From contig BMAT01011161.1 in the NCBI GenBank assembly GCA_019649035.1, forward strand, positions 108,675-146,904: DNA of 38,230 nucleotides. Reading direction: 5' to 3'. This DNA comes from Elysia marginata (taxonomy: Eukaryota > Mollusca > Gastropoda > Plakobranchidae). This document shows, in pieces, positions 35,088-38,230 of the stretch. The position numbers and the translations under genes were made by a program. The notes beneath the pieces are model-generated. The model ran no database searches and was not told the origin of the DNA. It was given only the letters and a program-made list of their open reading frames with translations. The first letter of the stretch is position 1, and each line of letters begins with the position of its first letter.

Positions 35088-36629
35088 CATATTATTATTA
35101 TTATTATTATACACTTTATTAATCCCTTTGGGGAAATTAGGCTTTGTTACTCAGCGTAACTGTGTCGCCACAAGAGCAGCGCCACTAATGCCCCAGCAGA
35201 CCAGTACATTTAAGGCCACTTTAAACCCATATGCAGGGTGTTGCAGGCGCATATCACAAATTCAAGAATGGACTGTAGCTGGGTACCCATTTTACAGGTG
35301 GGTGGACTGAGGAAAGTTAGGGTAAATTGCTTTCCTAAGGCAACTGCAACATGGCTGGTCGGGAATCGAACCCACGACCTCCAGATTGCGAGTCCGACGC
35401 GCTAACCACTCTGCCACGCTGCCCCTCAATATTAAATTATATGGTTGCTATGGAAACCTGAGAACTAGACAGTTCTAAACAAATGATTTCAGGTCAAGGG
35501 ACATTCTAGTGTCTTAAATTAAAACTCACAAAAAACCAAGTTTAAGTTGATTAAGTTTAGTACCATATGGTAGATAATGTTTTTTTTTGCTAAAGACACA
35601 CTGCAAAAAGCATTTCTCCTTCTTCACAGGGTGATTTTAACAAGGTATCTGACTGGTATGTGTAATTTTCAGAATATGCATTACAAGTATTAACTTTACT
35701 TTGTTTATAAATTAATTTATAAATGAAAGCCACTTTGAATTGTCAAGTTTTATATATTTTCAAAGAAAGTTGTAAAATGGTCGATGCCTTTGTTGATCTT
35801 ATATGAATTTTTCATACACGCGACACAAGAAAAACGCTTAACAGTGAAATGCTATTGGTAAATCACGACTCTAGGTCTAGGAAATCGGCGCCCACTCGAG
35901 CAGGCAGGTGAAGGACGCTGGTTGTGAGATCGAGATGTGCTGAAGTGATACAGCTCTTTCATTGGTCACATTAGAGAATCTTGACTTGAACTCTCAGAAG
36001 TTCAGGGGTCAAGTTTGTCCGATCGCATACTCAGATACCGATAAGGCTAATGAACTGTGGTGACAAAGGAAACGATTATATGTAAACAAAAGCTTGCATT
36101 GGCTGTTTCCGGGCAGCATAACCGGAAATATTTCCGTCGCAAAGTTAGGCACTCAGACTGAATCGAAAATCTTTTCCGGTTATACATAATTTTTATATGA
36201 GTTTCTGGGACGAAAAACCGGACAATAAAAAAACCGGAGGATCCGGAAAAACCGGAAAAAGGGCATCCCTGTAAACACTAAACTTTTTTCATGGCTAAAT
36301 AATGCATGGTTTTAATAAAACAAAGTTTGATTATGATGATTACAAAATGATTTTGATGCATAGCATATAACTGAGCAGAGTGACAAAACCGGCTTCGGGT
36401 CAGGAGTTCACAGTGGCTGGCCAGCTTACAAACTAGGTGACTGCTTGTACAACTCTGTGCGCTGCCACCATAAAACATTTTTTTTTCAAGGTATAAACAA
36501 AACACACTAAAGTATAAATATTTACCAAATGGCCCTCCTCGACAGCCATATGTAGAGGACACATAGCAAATCTGTTGGGTCGATTCACATTACCAAGTCC
36601 CCACTTTTCACTGACAACTTCTGTTGCAA
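397..36629 (-). CDS. Ankyrin-repeat/WGR poly(ADP-ribose) polymerase gene, partial at both ends (35 exons)
   Basis: Spliced gene reconstructed from 35 minus-strand exons, 5112 coding bases, about 1704 residues. All exon ends sit at GT (once GC) donors and AG acceptors, and phases match at every junction without a stop. Domains: ankyrin repeats (about 1-1130, interrupted by linkers), acidic linker (about 1150-1225), a further ankyrin segment (about 1270-1345), WGR domain with the motif RWGRIGDRGQF (about 1453), PARP helical regulatory domain (about 1520-1668) and the start of the ART catalytic domain (MNPIDYIYSSL). Known for the family: NAD+-dependent ADP-ribosylation of proteins; WGR domains sense DNA breaks and signal through the helical domain; ankyrin repeats bind partners. 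A nuclear DNA-damage role is inference. No SAM domain is visible, so it is not a classical tankyrase. Start codon, catalytic triad and stop lie outside the window. Confidence 0.92.
1140..1317 (-). CDS. Exon 34: PARP regulatory domain, C-terminal helices
   Basis: Phase 0 in, phase 1 out (AAATCAG|GTATGT). Encodes IAKLTNEYYHLVPIYGFEHE, then KKMLREHTKLLADLMDLQVA and NTILLGANL. LTNEYYxLVP and the LLADLMDLQVA helix are diagnostic of the PARP regulatory domain. Confidence 0.96.
1398..1409. repeat. Target-site duplication, left, of SINE copy 1
   Basis: CCAAGGGACATA, identical to 1691-1702, directly abutting both ends of the SINE. Confidence 0.85.
1410..1690 (-). mobile_element. tRNA-derived SINE, copy 1, with target-site duplication
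   Basis: Same family and orientation as 36993-37255. A box at 1670-1681, B box near 1628-1637. Perfect 12-base flanking repeat CCAAGGGACATA at 1398-1409 and 1691-1702. It carries an extra tandem copy of ACTTTCGCC(A/G)AGTCTTAAGAG that the other copy lacks, and has split an older dispersed repeat. Confidence 0.88.
2100..2300 (-). mobile_element. Degenerate tRNA-derived SINE
   Basis: On the minus strand, TAGCTCTGTTGGTTGCAC resembles an A box (2276-2287 region) and GAGTTGGATCCC a B box (2234-2244), with tRNA-like spacing. The rest (lower coordinates) is unassigned body. No target-site duplication identified. Confidence 0.5.
2397..2478 (-). CDS. Exon 33: PARP regulatory domain, middle
   Basis: Phase 2 in, phase 0 out (GAAGAG|GTAAGA). 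Encodes ELIEKVVKLRNNLTTDLHAE then YQSNCEE. A short exon, found from phases and splice sites. Confidence 0.88.
2479..4430. other. Intron between exons 33 and 32, repeat-bearing
   Basis: Contains the AGATCT patch at 3580-3815 and, at 3920-4210, a stretch of higher GC with a chance 96-codon plus-strand frame that resembles nothing I know. TCCGGAAATCCGGGATGTCCC near 4332-4352 resembles transposon termini. Confidence 0.5.
3580..3815. repeat. ATCTAG/AGATCT-rich patch
   Basis: Repeated words TAGATCTA, TTTAGATCTA and GAGCTAGATCTAC. Same composition as 33664-33990. It lies in the intron between exons 33 and 32. Confidence 0.6.
4431..4552 (-). CDS. Exon 32: PARP regulatory (helical) domain
   Basis: Phase 0 in, phase 2 out (GACATCAG|GTATGT). 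Encodes VNMLEASIQKVGLNEDFMPF, then GRMKRKTLIEARRVLTDI. MPFGRMKRKTL corresponds to the conserved PLGKLS-x-x-Q motif of the PARP helical domain. Confidence 0.95.
5356..5494 (-). CDS. Exon 31: WGR tail and link to regulatory domain
   Basis: Phase 2 in, phase 0 out (GAGATG|GTAGGT). Encodes FQNHPKKYRLMPKAEKQHKQ, then FNFESSIPSKLPEPVFDLLS. The F-x-x-x-P-x-K-Y/F pattern follows WGR in PARPs, and SKLPEPVFDLLSEM is the first helix of the regulatory domain. Confidence 0.95.
6046..6215 (-). CDS. Exon 30: WGR domain core
   Basis: Phase 0 in, phase 2 out (AACACA|GTAAGA). Encodes IVQHTAKKLFILFTRWGRIG, DRGQFQHTPFQTLAEAAKEF and CKIYKSKTGNDWNQKT. It holds the defining Trp-Gly-Arg, the GxxGQ turn and the FxxIYxxKTGNxW ending of WGR domains. 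Confidence 0.97.
6710..6812 (-). CDS. Exon 29: WGR domain, N-terminal half
   Basis: Phase 2 in, phase 0 out (TTGCAG|GTGAGG). Encodes TNIPYSVTLSKVDVTCGVWG then MYNFYKLQ. The V(W/Y)GMYNFYKLQ element matches the central strands of the WGR domain, which in PARP1 contacts broken DNA. Confidence 0.95.
7694..7860 (-). CDS. Exon 28: polar linker
   Basis: Phase 0 in, phase 2 out (GCTGG|GTGAGT). Encodes SPEGFAVDECVPDKTKPDIE, then a Ser/Asp-rich stretch ending SNCDIKKA. No domain; it bridges the ankyrin segment and the WGR domain. Confidence 0.9.
8486..8760 (-). CDS. Exon 27: ankyrin segment next to WGR region
   Basis: Phase 1 in, phase 0 out (GAGAAG|GTGGGA). Encodes VFETVPKTSSVDLSKADPQG, WTALHHAVCPLAAATFDNTE, IVFLLCKAGAPLEVQNKAGD and TAADLARKHNSEKIFRQLQK. 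It is a well-formed ankyrin pair (WTALHHAV, GDTAADLA), separated from the main array by the acidic linker. Confidence 0.95.
9232..9456 (-). CDS. Exon 26: Asp/Glu-rich linker
   Basis: Phase 1 in and out. Encodes EDEEPQDDDDVSEHDEDDAE and about 25 further mostly acidic residues, then GKPNLPSGAMKLTLTRHVSQ. The acceptor is a tandem AAGAAG, so an exon three bases shorter (end 9453) is equally in frame. Of two possible donors, AAAGAAA|GTAGGT keeps frame with exon 27; AGTAG|GTTTTG does not. Confidence 0.88.
9907..10015. mobile_element. Possible short MITE
   Basis: Starts CAGGGCTGGAAAA and ends TTTGCCAGCCCAG, imperfect inverted termini about 109 bases apart. The flanks ACTAGTAA and TACTAATT are only loosely alike, so a target duplication is not convincing. 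Confidence 0.4.
10060..10201 (-). CDS. Exon 25: start of acidic linker
   Basis: Phase 0 in, phase 1 out (CTGGAGG|GTCAGT). Encodes VMTINFEVPAKDNPDDILDE, then DAGEDDEEDQVSLSKHTEEN. Its first 31 bases and its acceptor are part of a 63-base unit repeated about four times towards the upstream intron. Confidence 0.9.
10171..10412. repeat. 63-base minisatellite spanning the 3' splice site of exon 25
   Basis: Units start at 10171, 10234, 10297 and 10359 (periods 63, 63, 62). Each contains the minus-strand acceptor TTTCCTGACAG, then GTGATGA and the exon's first codons. The unit at 10171 is half exon, half intron; the others lie in the intron. The third acceptor-bearing copy (near 10328) has lost two bases, changing GACAG to GACG and destroying the AG. 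Confidence 0.92.
10413..11598. other. Intron remainder between exons 25 and 24
   Basis: AT-rich, apart from the dispersed repeat at 11041-11170. No exon: phases of exons 24 and 25 already match. Confidence 0.6.
11041..11170. repeat. Dispersed repeat with AAGTTATGTGCAAGTC core
   Basis: AAGTTATGTGCAAGTC, then CATAGGACACAAAAAAGAATCA and a following AAGCGGAGTTGAA. The same word order (AAGTTATGTGCAAGTCCTTAT, then GGGACAAAAAAAAAAGAATC) is at 1715-1780, split from 1375-1409 by the SINE. Weaker, partly inverted relatives are near 13810-13900 and 35495-35560. Confidence 0.65.
11599..11712 (-). CDS. Exon 24: last helix of main ankyrin array
   Basis: 38 codons, phase 0 at both ends: NDVKMVKLLLNPDYEAVSGY then MQEDTSLKHQLSNEPSRE. 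The first ten residues complete the repeat from exon 23; the rest leads into the acidic linker. Confidence 0.92.
12421..12697 (-). CDS. Exon 23: ankyrin repeats (longest exon)
   Basis: Phase 2 in, phase 0 out (CAAATG|GTAATC). Encodes EWMDTLIDKGGISLNTLYDH, LTSPLIFAIRNYNFGLAKFM, LQKGASPNFPDSDGITPLMH and AIQM. Two repeat cores (SPLIFAI, ITPLMHAIQ) are separated by a canonical GASPNFPD loop. Confidence 0.95.
13248..13362 (-). CDS. Exon 22: non-repeat segment
   Basis: Phase 1 in, phase 2 out, donor GTCAA|GTAATA. Encodes YDKNFNPKVKDSRNRDIMAA then FMWDYSWISDNFKLNEVK. No open-frame entry marks it, because the frame closes soon after the exon; it is supported by its splice sites and by exact phases with exons 21 and 23. 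Confidence 0.87.
13631..13751 (-). CDS. Exon 21: ankyrin repeat
   Basis: Phase 0 in, phase 1 out (CTTATTG|GTGAGT). Encodes VAAALLEKGIPLGECDKRGV and TPLMYAALRHQSVKLAKFLI, one nearly complete repeat. Confidence 0.95.
14256..14411 (-). CDS. Exon 20: ankyrin repeat
   Basis: 52 codons, phase 0 at both ends. Encodes AALNLSKFYLALRLIRRIPD, then LHAKNKEGQNLFHVLANKTS and DPDLQLK. EGQNLFHVLAN is a divergent repeat core. Donor CTAAAG|GTAATG. Confidence 0.92.
14681..14758 (-). CDS. Exon 19: ankyrin second helix
   Basis: 26 codons, phase 0 at both ends: GAVKKDLTGVAHMLLDGLGM then PMEAVE. The donor GAG|GTTTTT followed by a T run is weak; frame continuity with exon 20 supports it. Confidence 0.87.
15484..15688 (-). 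CDS. Exon 18: ankyrin end plus basic linker
   Basis: Phase 2 in, phase 0 out (TTTGAG|GTAGCT). Encodes CAIMLMQRNASLNYPIVVRM, a basic segment EEEKKKKKRPTLNWRPKLQW, then HFPGETITIFE. The KKKKKRP run could serve as a nuclear localisation signal (inference). Confidence 0.92.
15987..16073. repeat. (AAT)n microsatellite
   Basis: Almost uninterrupted AAT units with GAT and AAA variants, in the intron between exons 18 and 17. Confidence 0.92.
16304..16380 (-). CDS. Exon 17: ankyrin repeat
   Basis: Phase 0 in, phase 2 out (GACAG|GTAAAC). Encodes RGANLEARESRGNTPLNMAI then YGGYD, a consensus loop plus first helix. Joining to exon 18 restores a serine codon. Confidence 0.94.
16950..17091 (-). CDS. Exon 16: ankyrin repeat
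   Basis: Phase 2 in, phase 0 out (CTCCAG|GTTTGT). Encodes TDPIELCSLLTSMMRDQRLD, then EPNKSGYTPLLYAASSGATI and a short second helix. GYTPLLYAA is a clear repeat core. Confidence 0.94.
17442..17673 (-). CDS. Exon 15: ankyrin repeats
   Basis: Phase 1 in, phase 2 out (GATGG|GTGAGT). Encodes HEDETISMLQLLLKSGAKIN, then VDKNGNTPLHLAVSCNKGHS, then LEEFLLEKGADMMAKNNDCN and MPLHQAVHKDG: nearly consensus ankyrin repeats. This exon is visibly richer in GC than its neighbours. Confidence 0.96.
18478..18587 (-). CDS. Exon 14: ankyrin repeat, followed by a GC donor
   Basis: Phase 2 in, phase 1 out. Encodes RGSLQIMRMLIQYKAEVTSC and SLSTPLHLMVTNR. The only donor that keeps frame with exon 15 is CGGG|GCAAGT, a GC-AG intron; the phases then match exactly and give VTNRVHEDET across the junction. 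Confidence 0.9.
19101..19177 (-). CDS. Exon 13: ankyrin repeat
   Basis: Phase 0 in, phase 2 out (ACCGC|GTAAGT). Encodes LENGADPNVEINHGYYKDTP and LVLAT, a GADPNV loop followed by TPLVLAT. Confidence 0.93.
20020..20198 (-). CDS. Exon 12: ankyrin repeat
   Basis: Phase 1 in, phase 0 out (CTTTTG|GTAAGT). Encodes MSAVHMMVNVENEDESNAG, MAVLFRFAANANQKDKDGKT and PLVLAVEGSREKIVKLL, including the DGKTPLVLAV repeat core. The ATG near its start is internal: the phase requires GK before it. Confidence 0.94.
20724..22914. mobile_element. DNA transposon with terminal inverted repeats (hAT-like, no intact transposase)
   Basis: It begins CAGGGTTGCCAC and ends with the inverse (G)CGGCAACCCTG, about 11 of 12 bases paired. 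AAGACA directly abuts both ends (20718-20723 and 22915-22920). Sub-terminal GAGGGC and AAGGGCTATTT motifs occur inside both ends. CAGGG-type termini suggest the hAT superfamily, which usually makes 8-base duplications; only 6 are seen here. No transposase frame is visible; 30 bases are unknown. Confidence 0.7.
21968..21997. other. Assembly gap (30 Ns)
   Basis: Run of N inside the DNA transposon. The true length is unknown; it does not touch an exon. Confidence 0.99.
23085..23229 (-). CDS. Exon 11: charged helix and linker
   Basis: Phase 0 in, phase 1 out (CCAGAAG|GTAGGC). Encodes ANKKDEKEKAEHARAFIQAL, then a Pro/Glu linker including VVGPKNMPDEPEEHYAPE. The open frame is confirmed by the phase match to exon 12 across an intron with a 2.2 kb transposon. 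Confidence 0.88.
23864..23955 (+). mobile_element. tRNA-like sequence (SINE head or tRNA pseudogene)
   Basis: GCGCAGATGGCTAAGTTGG followed by TTAGAGCAC matches a tRNA D arm/A box, and GGGTTCAATTCCCAC is a good T arm/B box. The middle does not form a proper anticodon stem and is too long, so it is not a working tRNA. Confidence 0.55.
24719..24765. repeat. Imperfect (AAT)n tract
   Basis: AATAATAATACAAATTATTA followed by AATAATAACAACAATAATAAT, in the intron between exons 11 and 10, close to the exon 10 donor. Confidence 0.75.
24859..25067 (-). CDS. Exon 10: linker and ankyrin helix
   Basis: Phase 1 in, phase 0 out (TTCAAA|GTAAGT). The first 40 residues are a polar linker; then SQVAVLKAMAKERDFVGFTP and FLRACHVYRTFK, an ankyrin-like GFTPFLRAC helix. 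Confidence 0.9.
25591..25729 (-). CDS. Exon 9: low-complexity linker
   Basis: Phase 0 in, phase 1 out (AAATCAG|GTTAGT). Encodes a charged, non-repeat linker: AKVAAPVEEDPKAIKENGKV, then KKTSPESMEVDGAGETKS. No domain recognised. Evidence is the open frame, clean splice sites and phase agreement with exons 8 and 10. Confidence 0.85.
25787..26003 (+). mobile_element. LINE-type retrotransposon relic (end of reverse transcriptase ORF)
   Basis: An open frame reads KPRQSLSKNAQKQRARGRQG, then ELTIRHGKLDITHDRLEWKT and FVGSICFQGS. The pattern (basic GKRKRGRP-like stretch, then A/D-x-DR-x-x-W-x-x-FV) is typical of the C-terminal end of non-LTR retrotransposon polyproteins copied in many animal genomes. 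It is a short degenerate fragment in the intron between exons 9 and 8, on the strand opposite to the gene. Confidence 0.6.
26443..26592 (-). CDS. Exon 8: ankyrin repeat
   Basis: 50 codons, phase 0 at both ends. Encodes VNVDLVRFLVENGGTVSPEK and KTVLHLMAEQCCTTN, a typical repeat boundary with the LVRFLVENG second helix and the TVLHLMA first helix. Donor GAGCAT|GTGAGT. Confidence 0.93.
26995..27123 (-). CDS. Exon 7: ankyrin repeat
   Basis: 43 codons, phase 0 at both ends. Encodes NRAVDNEAMQISVKIAQLLI, then AAGCDPTLRTNEGKTPTMLA: the second helix of one repeat and the start of the next (GKTPTMLAIEQ). Donor GAGCAG|GTATGT. Confidence 0.94.
27994..28041 (-). CDS. Exon 6: 48-base microexon, ankyrin helix
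   Basis: Sixteen codons, phase 0 at both ends: LHHLAANDIKVKGSYW. Acceptor TTTCAG, donor TATTGG|GTAAGG. It completes the repeat begun in exon 5. Being phase-symmetric, it could be skipped without a frameshift. Confidence 0.88.
28042..29047. other. Intron between exons 6 and 5
   Basis: It has a purine-rich stretch at 28790-28980 (GAGAGAGTGG, GGGAGGAGGTGAAAGAGAAC) and an AGATCT patch near 28720. Nothing else recognised. Confidence 0.5.
29048..29172 (-). CDS. Exon 5: ankyrin-region segment
   Basis: Phase 1 in, phase 0 out. Donor is GCT|GTGAGT; the open frame runs past it, so the splice site and the phase of exon 6 define the end. Encodes MTLASTACKSLLVPGLDSQI, then IQNFKADPTIKDVNGFNA, which continues into LHHLAAN of exon 6 to make an ankyrin repeat. 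Confidence 0.9.
29378..29393. repeat. (TA)n microsatellite
   Basis: About eight TA dinucleotide units in the intron between exons 5 and 4. Confidence 0.8.
29588..29687 (-). CDS. Exon 4: ankyrin repeat
   Basis: Phase 0 in, phase 1 out (GATGACG|GTAAGG). Encodes TTPIGIAFLKGNYGLVEMLF and a following NVDF-like loop (VNIDFQTDD). Poly-T tract ending TTTGCAG forms the acceptor. Confidence 0.93.
30439..30650 (-). CDS. Exon 3: ankyrin repeats
   Basis: Phase 1 in, phase 0 out (TGGCAG|GTAAGG). Encodes DKMKRSALTHAIMNGSANVA, SYLLYLGADPNRVDSSNNTL and VHYAAAYGWYFCLKLLI, two ankyrin repeats. An in-frame ATG lies upstream of the acceptor in the open frame, but the phase match to exon 2 makes it intronic. Confidence 0.94.
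32464..32475. repeat. G homopolymer
   Basis: Twelve consecutive G, the only long G run in an AT-rich window. Length may be unreliable because homopolymers are error-prone. Confidence 0.85.
33051..33325 (-). repeat. Inverted dispersed repeat, arm A
   Basis: Its reverse complement matches 35825-36057 over about 200 bases, for example CGACTCTAGGTCTAGG, GGCAGGTGAAGGACGC, TTTCATTGGTCACATTAGAG and AGTTCAGGGGTCAAGTT. It has extra bases near 33220-33250 that the other arm lacks. CpG is frequent compared with the surrounding intron. Family unknown. Confidence 0.85.
33664..33990. repeat. ATCTAG/AGATCT-rich degenerate repeat block
   Basis: It contains a tandem duplication of about 42 bases (CTATCTAGATACATCTAA(A/G)CTAGA, then GGGCCTATGA) at 33671-33750, then many scattered CTAGAT/GATCTA words to 33990. 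Similar patches occur at 3580-3815, 21440-21730, 28715-28745, 32630-32672 and 37960-38060. Confidence 0.75.
34791..34947 (-). CDS. Exon 2: ankyrin repeats
   Basis: Enters in phase 0, leaves in phase 1 (CTAG|GTTTGG). Encodes DAVRTLIKYGADVNKALSAG, then KMTPLMIAARRGDLPLARIL and IQSGAAVEIL: the end of one ankyrin repeat and a full second one with the TPLMIAA and GAxV signatures. It lies alone inside long repeat-rich introns, between two inverted copies of a dispersed repeat. Confidence 0.93.
35029..35111. repeat. (TTA)n microsatellite
   Basis: About 27 trinucleotide units with one ATC-type interruption. It coincides with the 3' tail of the adjacent SINE. Confidence 0.92.
35029..35425 (-). mobile_element. 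Second tRNA-derived SINE family, with expanded (ATT)n tail
   Basis: The minus strand starts GGGGCAGCGTGGCAGAGTGG and carries an A box TGGCAGAGTGG (35406-35416) and a B box GGTTCGATTCC (35362-35372), resembling a Ser/Leu-type tRNA. A body of about 250 bases ends in CCAAAGGGATTAATAAAGTG and then an ATA/ATT trinucleotide tract (35029-35111), which fits a SINE 3' tail. The body is unlike the other SINE. Confidence 0.82.
35825..36057 (+). repeat. Inverted dispersed repeat, arm B
   Basis: Opposite orientation to 33051-33325, with exon 2 (34791-34947) and the second-family SINE between them. Shared blocks include CATTGGTCACATTAGAGAAT and CAGGGGTCAAGTT. Confidence 0.85.
36100..36272. mobile_element. 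Possible DNA-transposon end rich in CCGGAAA
   Basis: Several CCGGAAAA/CCGGTT blocks end at GGGCATCCCTG (36262-36272), whose complement CAGGGATGCCC is a typical hAT-type terminus. The same end, GGCATCCCTG, occurs at 12110-12119 and 37366-37375. No matching opposite end was located, so boundaries are uncertain. Confidence 0.35.
36526..36629 (-). CDS. Exon 1 of visible gene: first ankyrin repeat
   Basis: Enters with two bases of a split codon and leaves in phase 0. Acceptor TTTTTTGTAG, donor CATTTG|GTAAAT. It encodes VVSEKWGLGNVNRPNRF followed by CPLHMAVEEGHL, the first helix of an ankyrin repeat. The split codon shows that at least one more coding exon lies further 5' (higher coordinates). Confidence 0.85.
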
Positions 36630-36992
36630 CTACAAAAAAAAAAAAAAAAACATTAGTTTAAACACACAGTATTAAGTGTGAAAAGAGAATTGAATTCAGA
36701 GGATAGATATGTATTCAATGTACAAGCAAACTTGCGGTGAAAAAGATTATCCCATTCTTAAAGGCAAAAGACATGTTAAACTTAATAAAAATTTGAGTTA
36801 ACAGAAGGGAACAGAAATTTGGGATGCCACTCAAATGTTTTGAAAATAACTGAAAATCCTGACGCTATGTTCTCAGGTAAATAAAATCCATCATTCAGGG
36901 CCAATGTACGGTCATCTCTTTTTTTCTCCTGCACTTTCTATTCTTATATGACCAGTATGATTAGGTAATTTCTTTTGTTAGTTTATATTGTA

Positions 36993-37255
36993 AGTAAAGG
37001 TAGTCCCACACTCGACACGAGCGTAGGGGAACAAGGAGCAGGGTCCTTGTTTTTCTAGGCACACGGCATAGTGAGGTAGTTTGCCATTGCTTTCCTCGCC
37101 GTCTTTACTTTCGCCGAGTCTTAAGAGACCTAGCTACCCATCAAGTGCTGGGTGGGCACAGGGGAGCAAATAAAATTTAGCCCGCACTGGGGATCGAACT
37201 CAGGACCTCTCAGATAGCGGTCAGCCGCCCTACCGATTGCGCCACTGCTCACCCC
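36993..37255 (-). mobile_element. tRNA-derived SINE, copy 2, with target-site duplication
   Basis: On the minus strand a tRNA-like head has an A box TGGCGCAATCGG (37233-37244) and a B box AGTTCGATCC (37191-37200), followed by a body about 190 bases long. It is flanked by perfect 14-base direct repeats TAGTTTATATTGTA at 36979-36992 and 37256-37269. It is about 90% alike by eye to the copy at 1410-1690. Confidence 0.88.
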
Positions 37256-37514
37256 TAGTTTATATTGTACAATAAGATAAATTGTCTTTTTTAATTATAT
37301 CTTGTTCAAATTTTTATTTTCATTCAGTTTCTCAGGCTTAAAAAAAGGGGAAAAAACCCTGAAAAATGGCATCCCTGAGCGATGTAAGCCTTATTCAGCC
37401 CAACATCTCTTACTTTTTATTTTAAGTCATTTTTTAAACGATAGGGTATTCTCACTAGCATGCTAGCTGAGTTATCCGTCCTTGACCAAAAAAAGCCATG
37501 GCCTATTCTGGTAC

Positions 37515-37562
37515 CTTGCGGCGAACGCCTCGTAGTAGTATGGTGCTTTCTTTCTGGTGCAA
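37515..37562 (-). CDS. Weak candidate upstream coding exon
   Basis: A 48-base stretch bounded by acceptor ATTATAG and donor CGCAAG|GTACCA. In the frame that joins exon 1 (phase 1 out) it reads APERKHHTTTRRSPQ, a basic segment with no ATG. It could equally be part of a repeat: another frame is open through the donor as KKAPYYYEAFAARYQNRP. Listed only because phase and splice signals fit. Confidence 0.2.
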
Positions 37563-38230
37563 CTATAATCAATAGTCTATGCAAGTGCAATTAAAAATGA
37601 TAATTCAGATTTTAAAAAATGCAAGACCAACCATAAAATATATTTAACATTTTTGAGGAAACCTCCATATTGAAGTCTGATAATCCAAATTTCTCATAAT
37701 TCAAAGTTTTCTACATGTGAAGTTCCTTTTTTCTCTTTGGCTTTGTCAAATTTGAACTCATAATTTGAAGTTCACAAGGTAAAATACATGATATTGATAT
37801 ATTTCAATAGACCTGGCAAAGTTTCAAGGGACAGCAATTATTTGAAAGTACCTGTTATGTCGTTGAAATAAAGTGCAGGAATTTTCCAGGTATTTAAAGG
37901 CTAGCTGGCATTGAGATCAGCCATGTCTCAATACATAAATATTTGCTATGCGTTTTAATAGATTTAGATTTACCTACATTGTCACACTAGTTCAAATCTG
38001 CACTAAACCTGGGTCCAGATCTAGATAGATTGGCCAATAGATCTATCAATCTATTAGTATAGATATATAATGAAACCCTCTTTGGTCTACAAGACAGGAA
38101 AAATGGCCTCTGGCACAATCTTAGTTTTATGGTATTAGATTATGATGAAAAAGATTCTAGGACTTTTTATCTCGTTCTAGAATCAAGTTTCAATTCAATT
38201 CAATTCAAGTTTATTCAGTCAATACAAAGT

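Larger units (their letters stand above)
34948..36525. other. Intron between exons 2 and 1
   Basis: Contains the second-family SINE with its (TTA)n tail, arm B of the inverted repeat and the CCGGAAA-rich transposon-like end. No coding exon required by phase. Confidence 0.65.
36630..38230. other. Region upstream of first visible exon
   Basis: No secure exon. It holds the SINE at 36993-37255, a transposon-like end GGCATCCCTG at 37366-37375, the weak exon candidate at 37515-37562, an AGATCT/ATCTAG-rich patch near 37960-38060 and, at the right edge, a (TTCAA)n-like run. The missing 5' coding exon(s) and the promoter may be here or further right. Confidence 0.5.

Overview
The window is a piece of an animal nuclear genome. 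It is AT-rich, coding is split into short exons with GT-AG introns, and the introns hold tRNA-derived SINEs, a terminal-inverted-repeat DNA transposon, a LINE relic, microsatellites and one run of Ns (an assembly gap). The repeat content and the gene type suggest a non-vertebrate animal, perhaps a mollusc or other lophotrochozoan. That placement is inference.

One gene fills almost the whole window, on the minus strand. I read 35 consecutive coding exons from 36629 (5'-most visible) down to 397 (3'-most visible). Every exon junction keeps the reading frame; the intron phases agree exactly across all 34 junctions. Together they encode 5112 bases, about 1704 residues. The protein is an ankyrin-repeat poly(ADP-ribose) polymerase. 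It has a long array of ankyrin repeats broken by low-complexity linkers (residues about 1-1130), a very acidic linker (about 1150-1225), one more ankyrin segment (about 1270-1345), a WGR domain (about 1405-1495), the PARP helical regulatory domain (about 1520-1668) and the first residues of the ADP-ribosyltransferase domain (from about 1669). The start codon lies beyond 36629. The catalytic H-Y-E residues and the stop lie beyond the left edge, so the gene is partial at both ends. Tankyrases have ankyrin repeats but a SAM domain instead of WGR, and PARP1/2/3 have WGR but no ankyrin repeats. As far as I recall, nematode PME-5/TANK-1 has the combination seen here.

Layout: 36630-38230 holds a SINE, a weak candidate upstream exon and repeats. 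30651-36525 holds exons 1-2 in long repeat-rich introns, including an inverted repeat pair around exon 2. 23085-30650 holds exons 3-11 with a LINE relic and a tRNA-like sequence. 20199-23084 is an intron filled by a 2.2 kb DNA transposon containing the gap. 4431-20198 holds exons 12-32, closely spaced; exon 25 carries a minisatellite that copies its own 3' splice site. 1-4430 holds exons 33-35, a SINE and a 100-base tandem repeat at the left edge. Introns not listed separately are AT-rich and I recognise nothing in them. No credible plus-strand gene, rRNA, functional tRNA or CRISPR array was seen.
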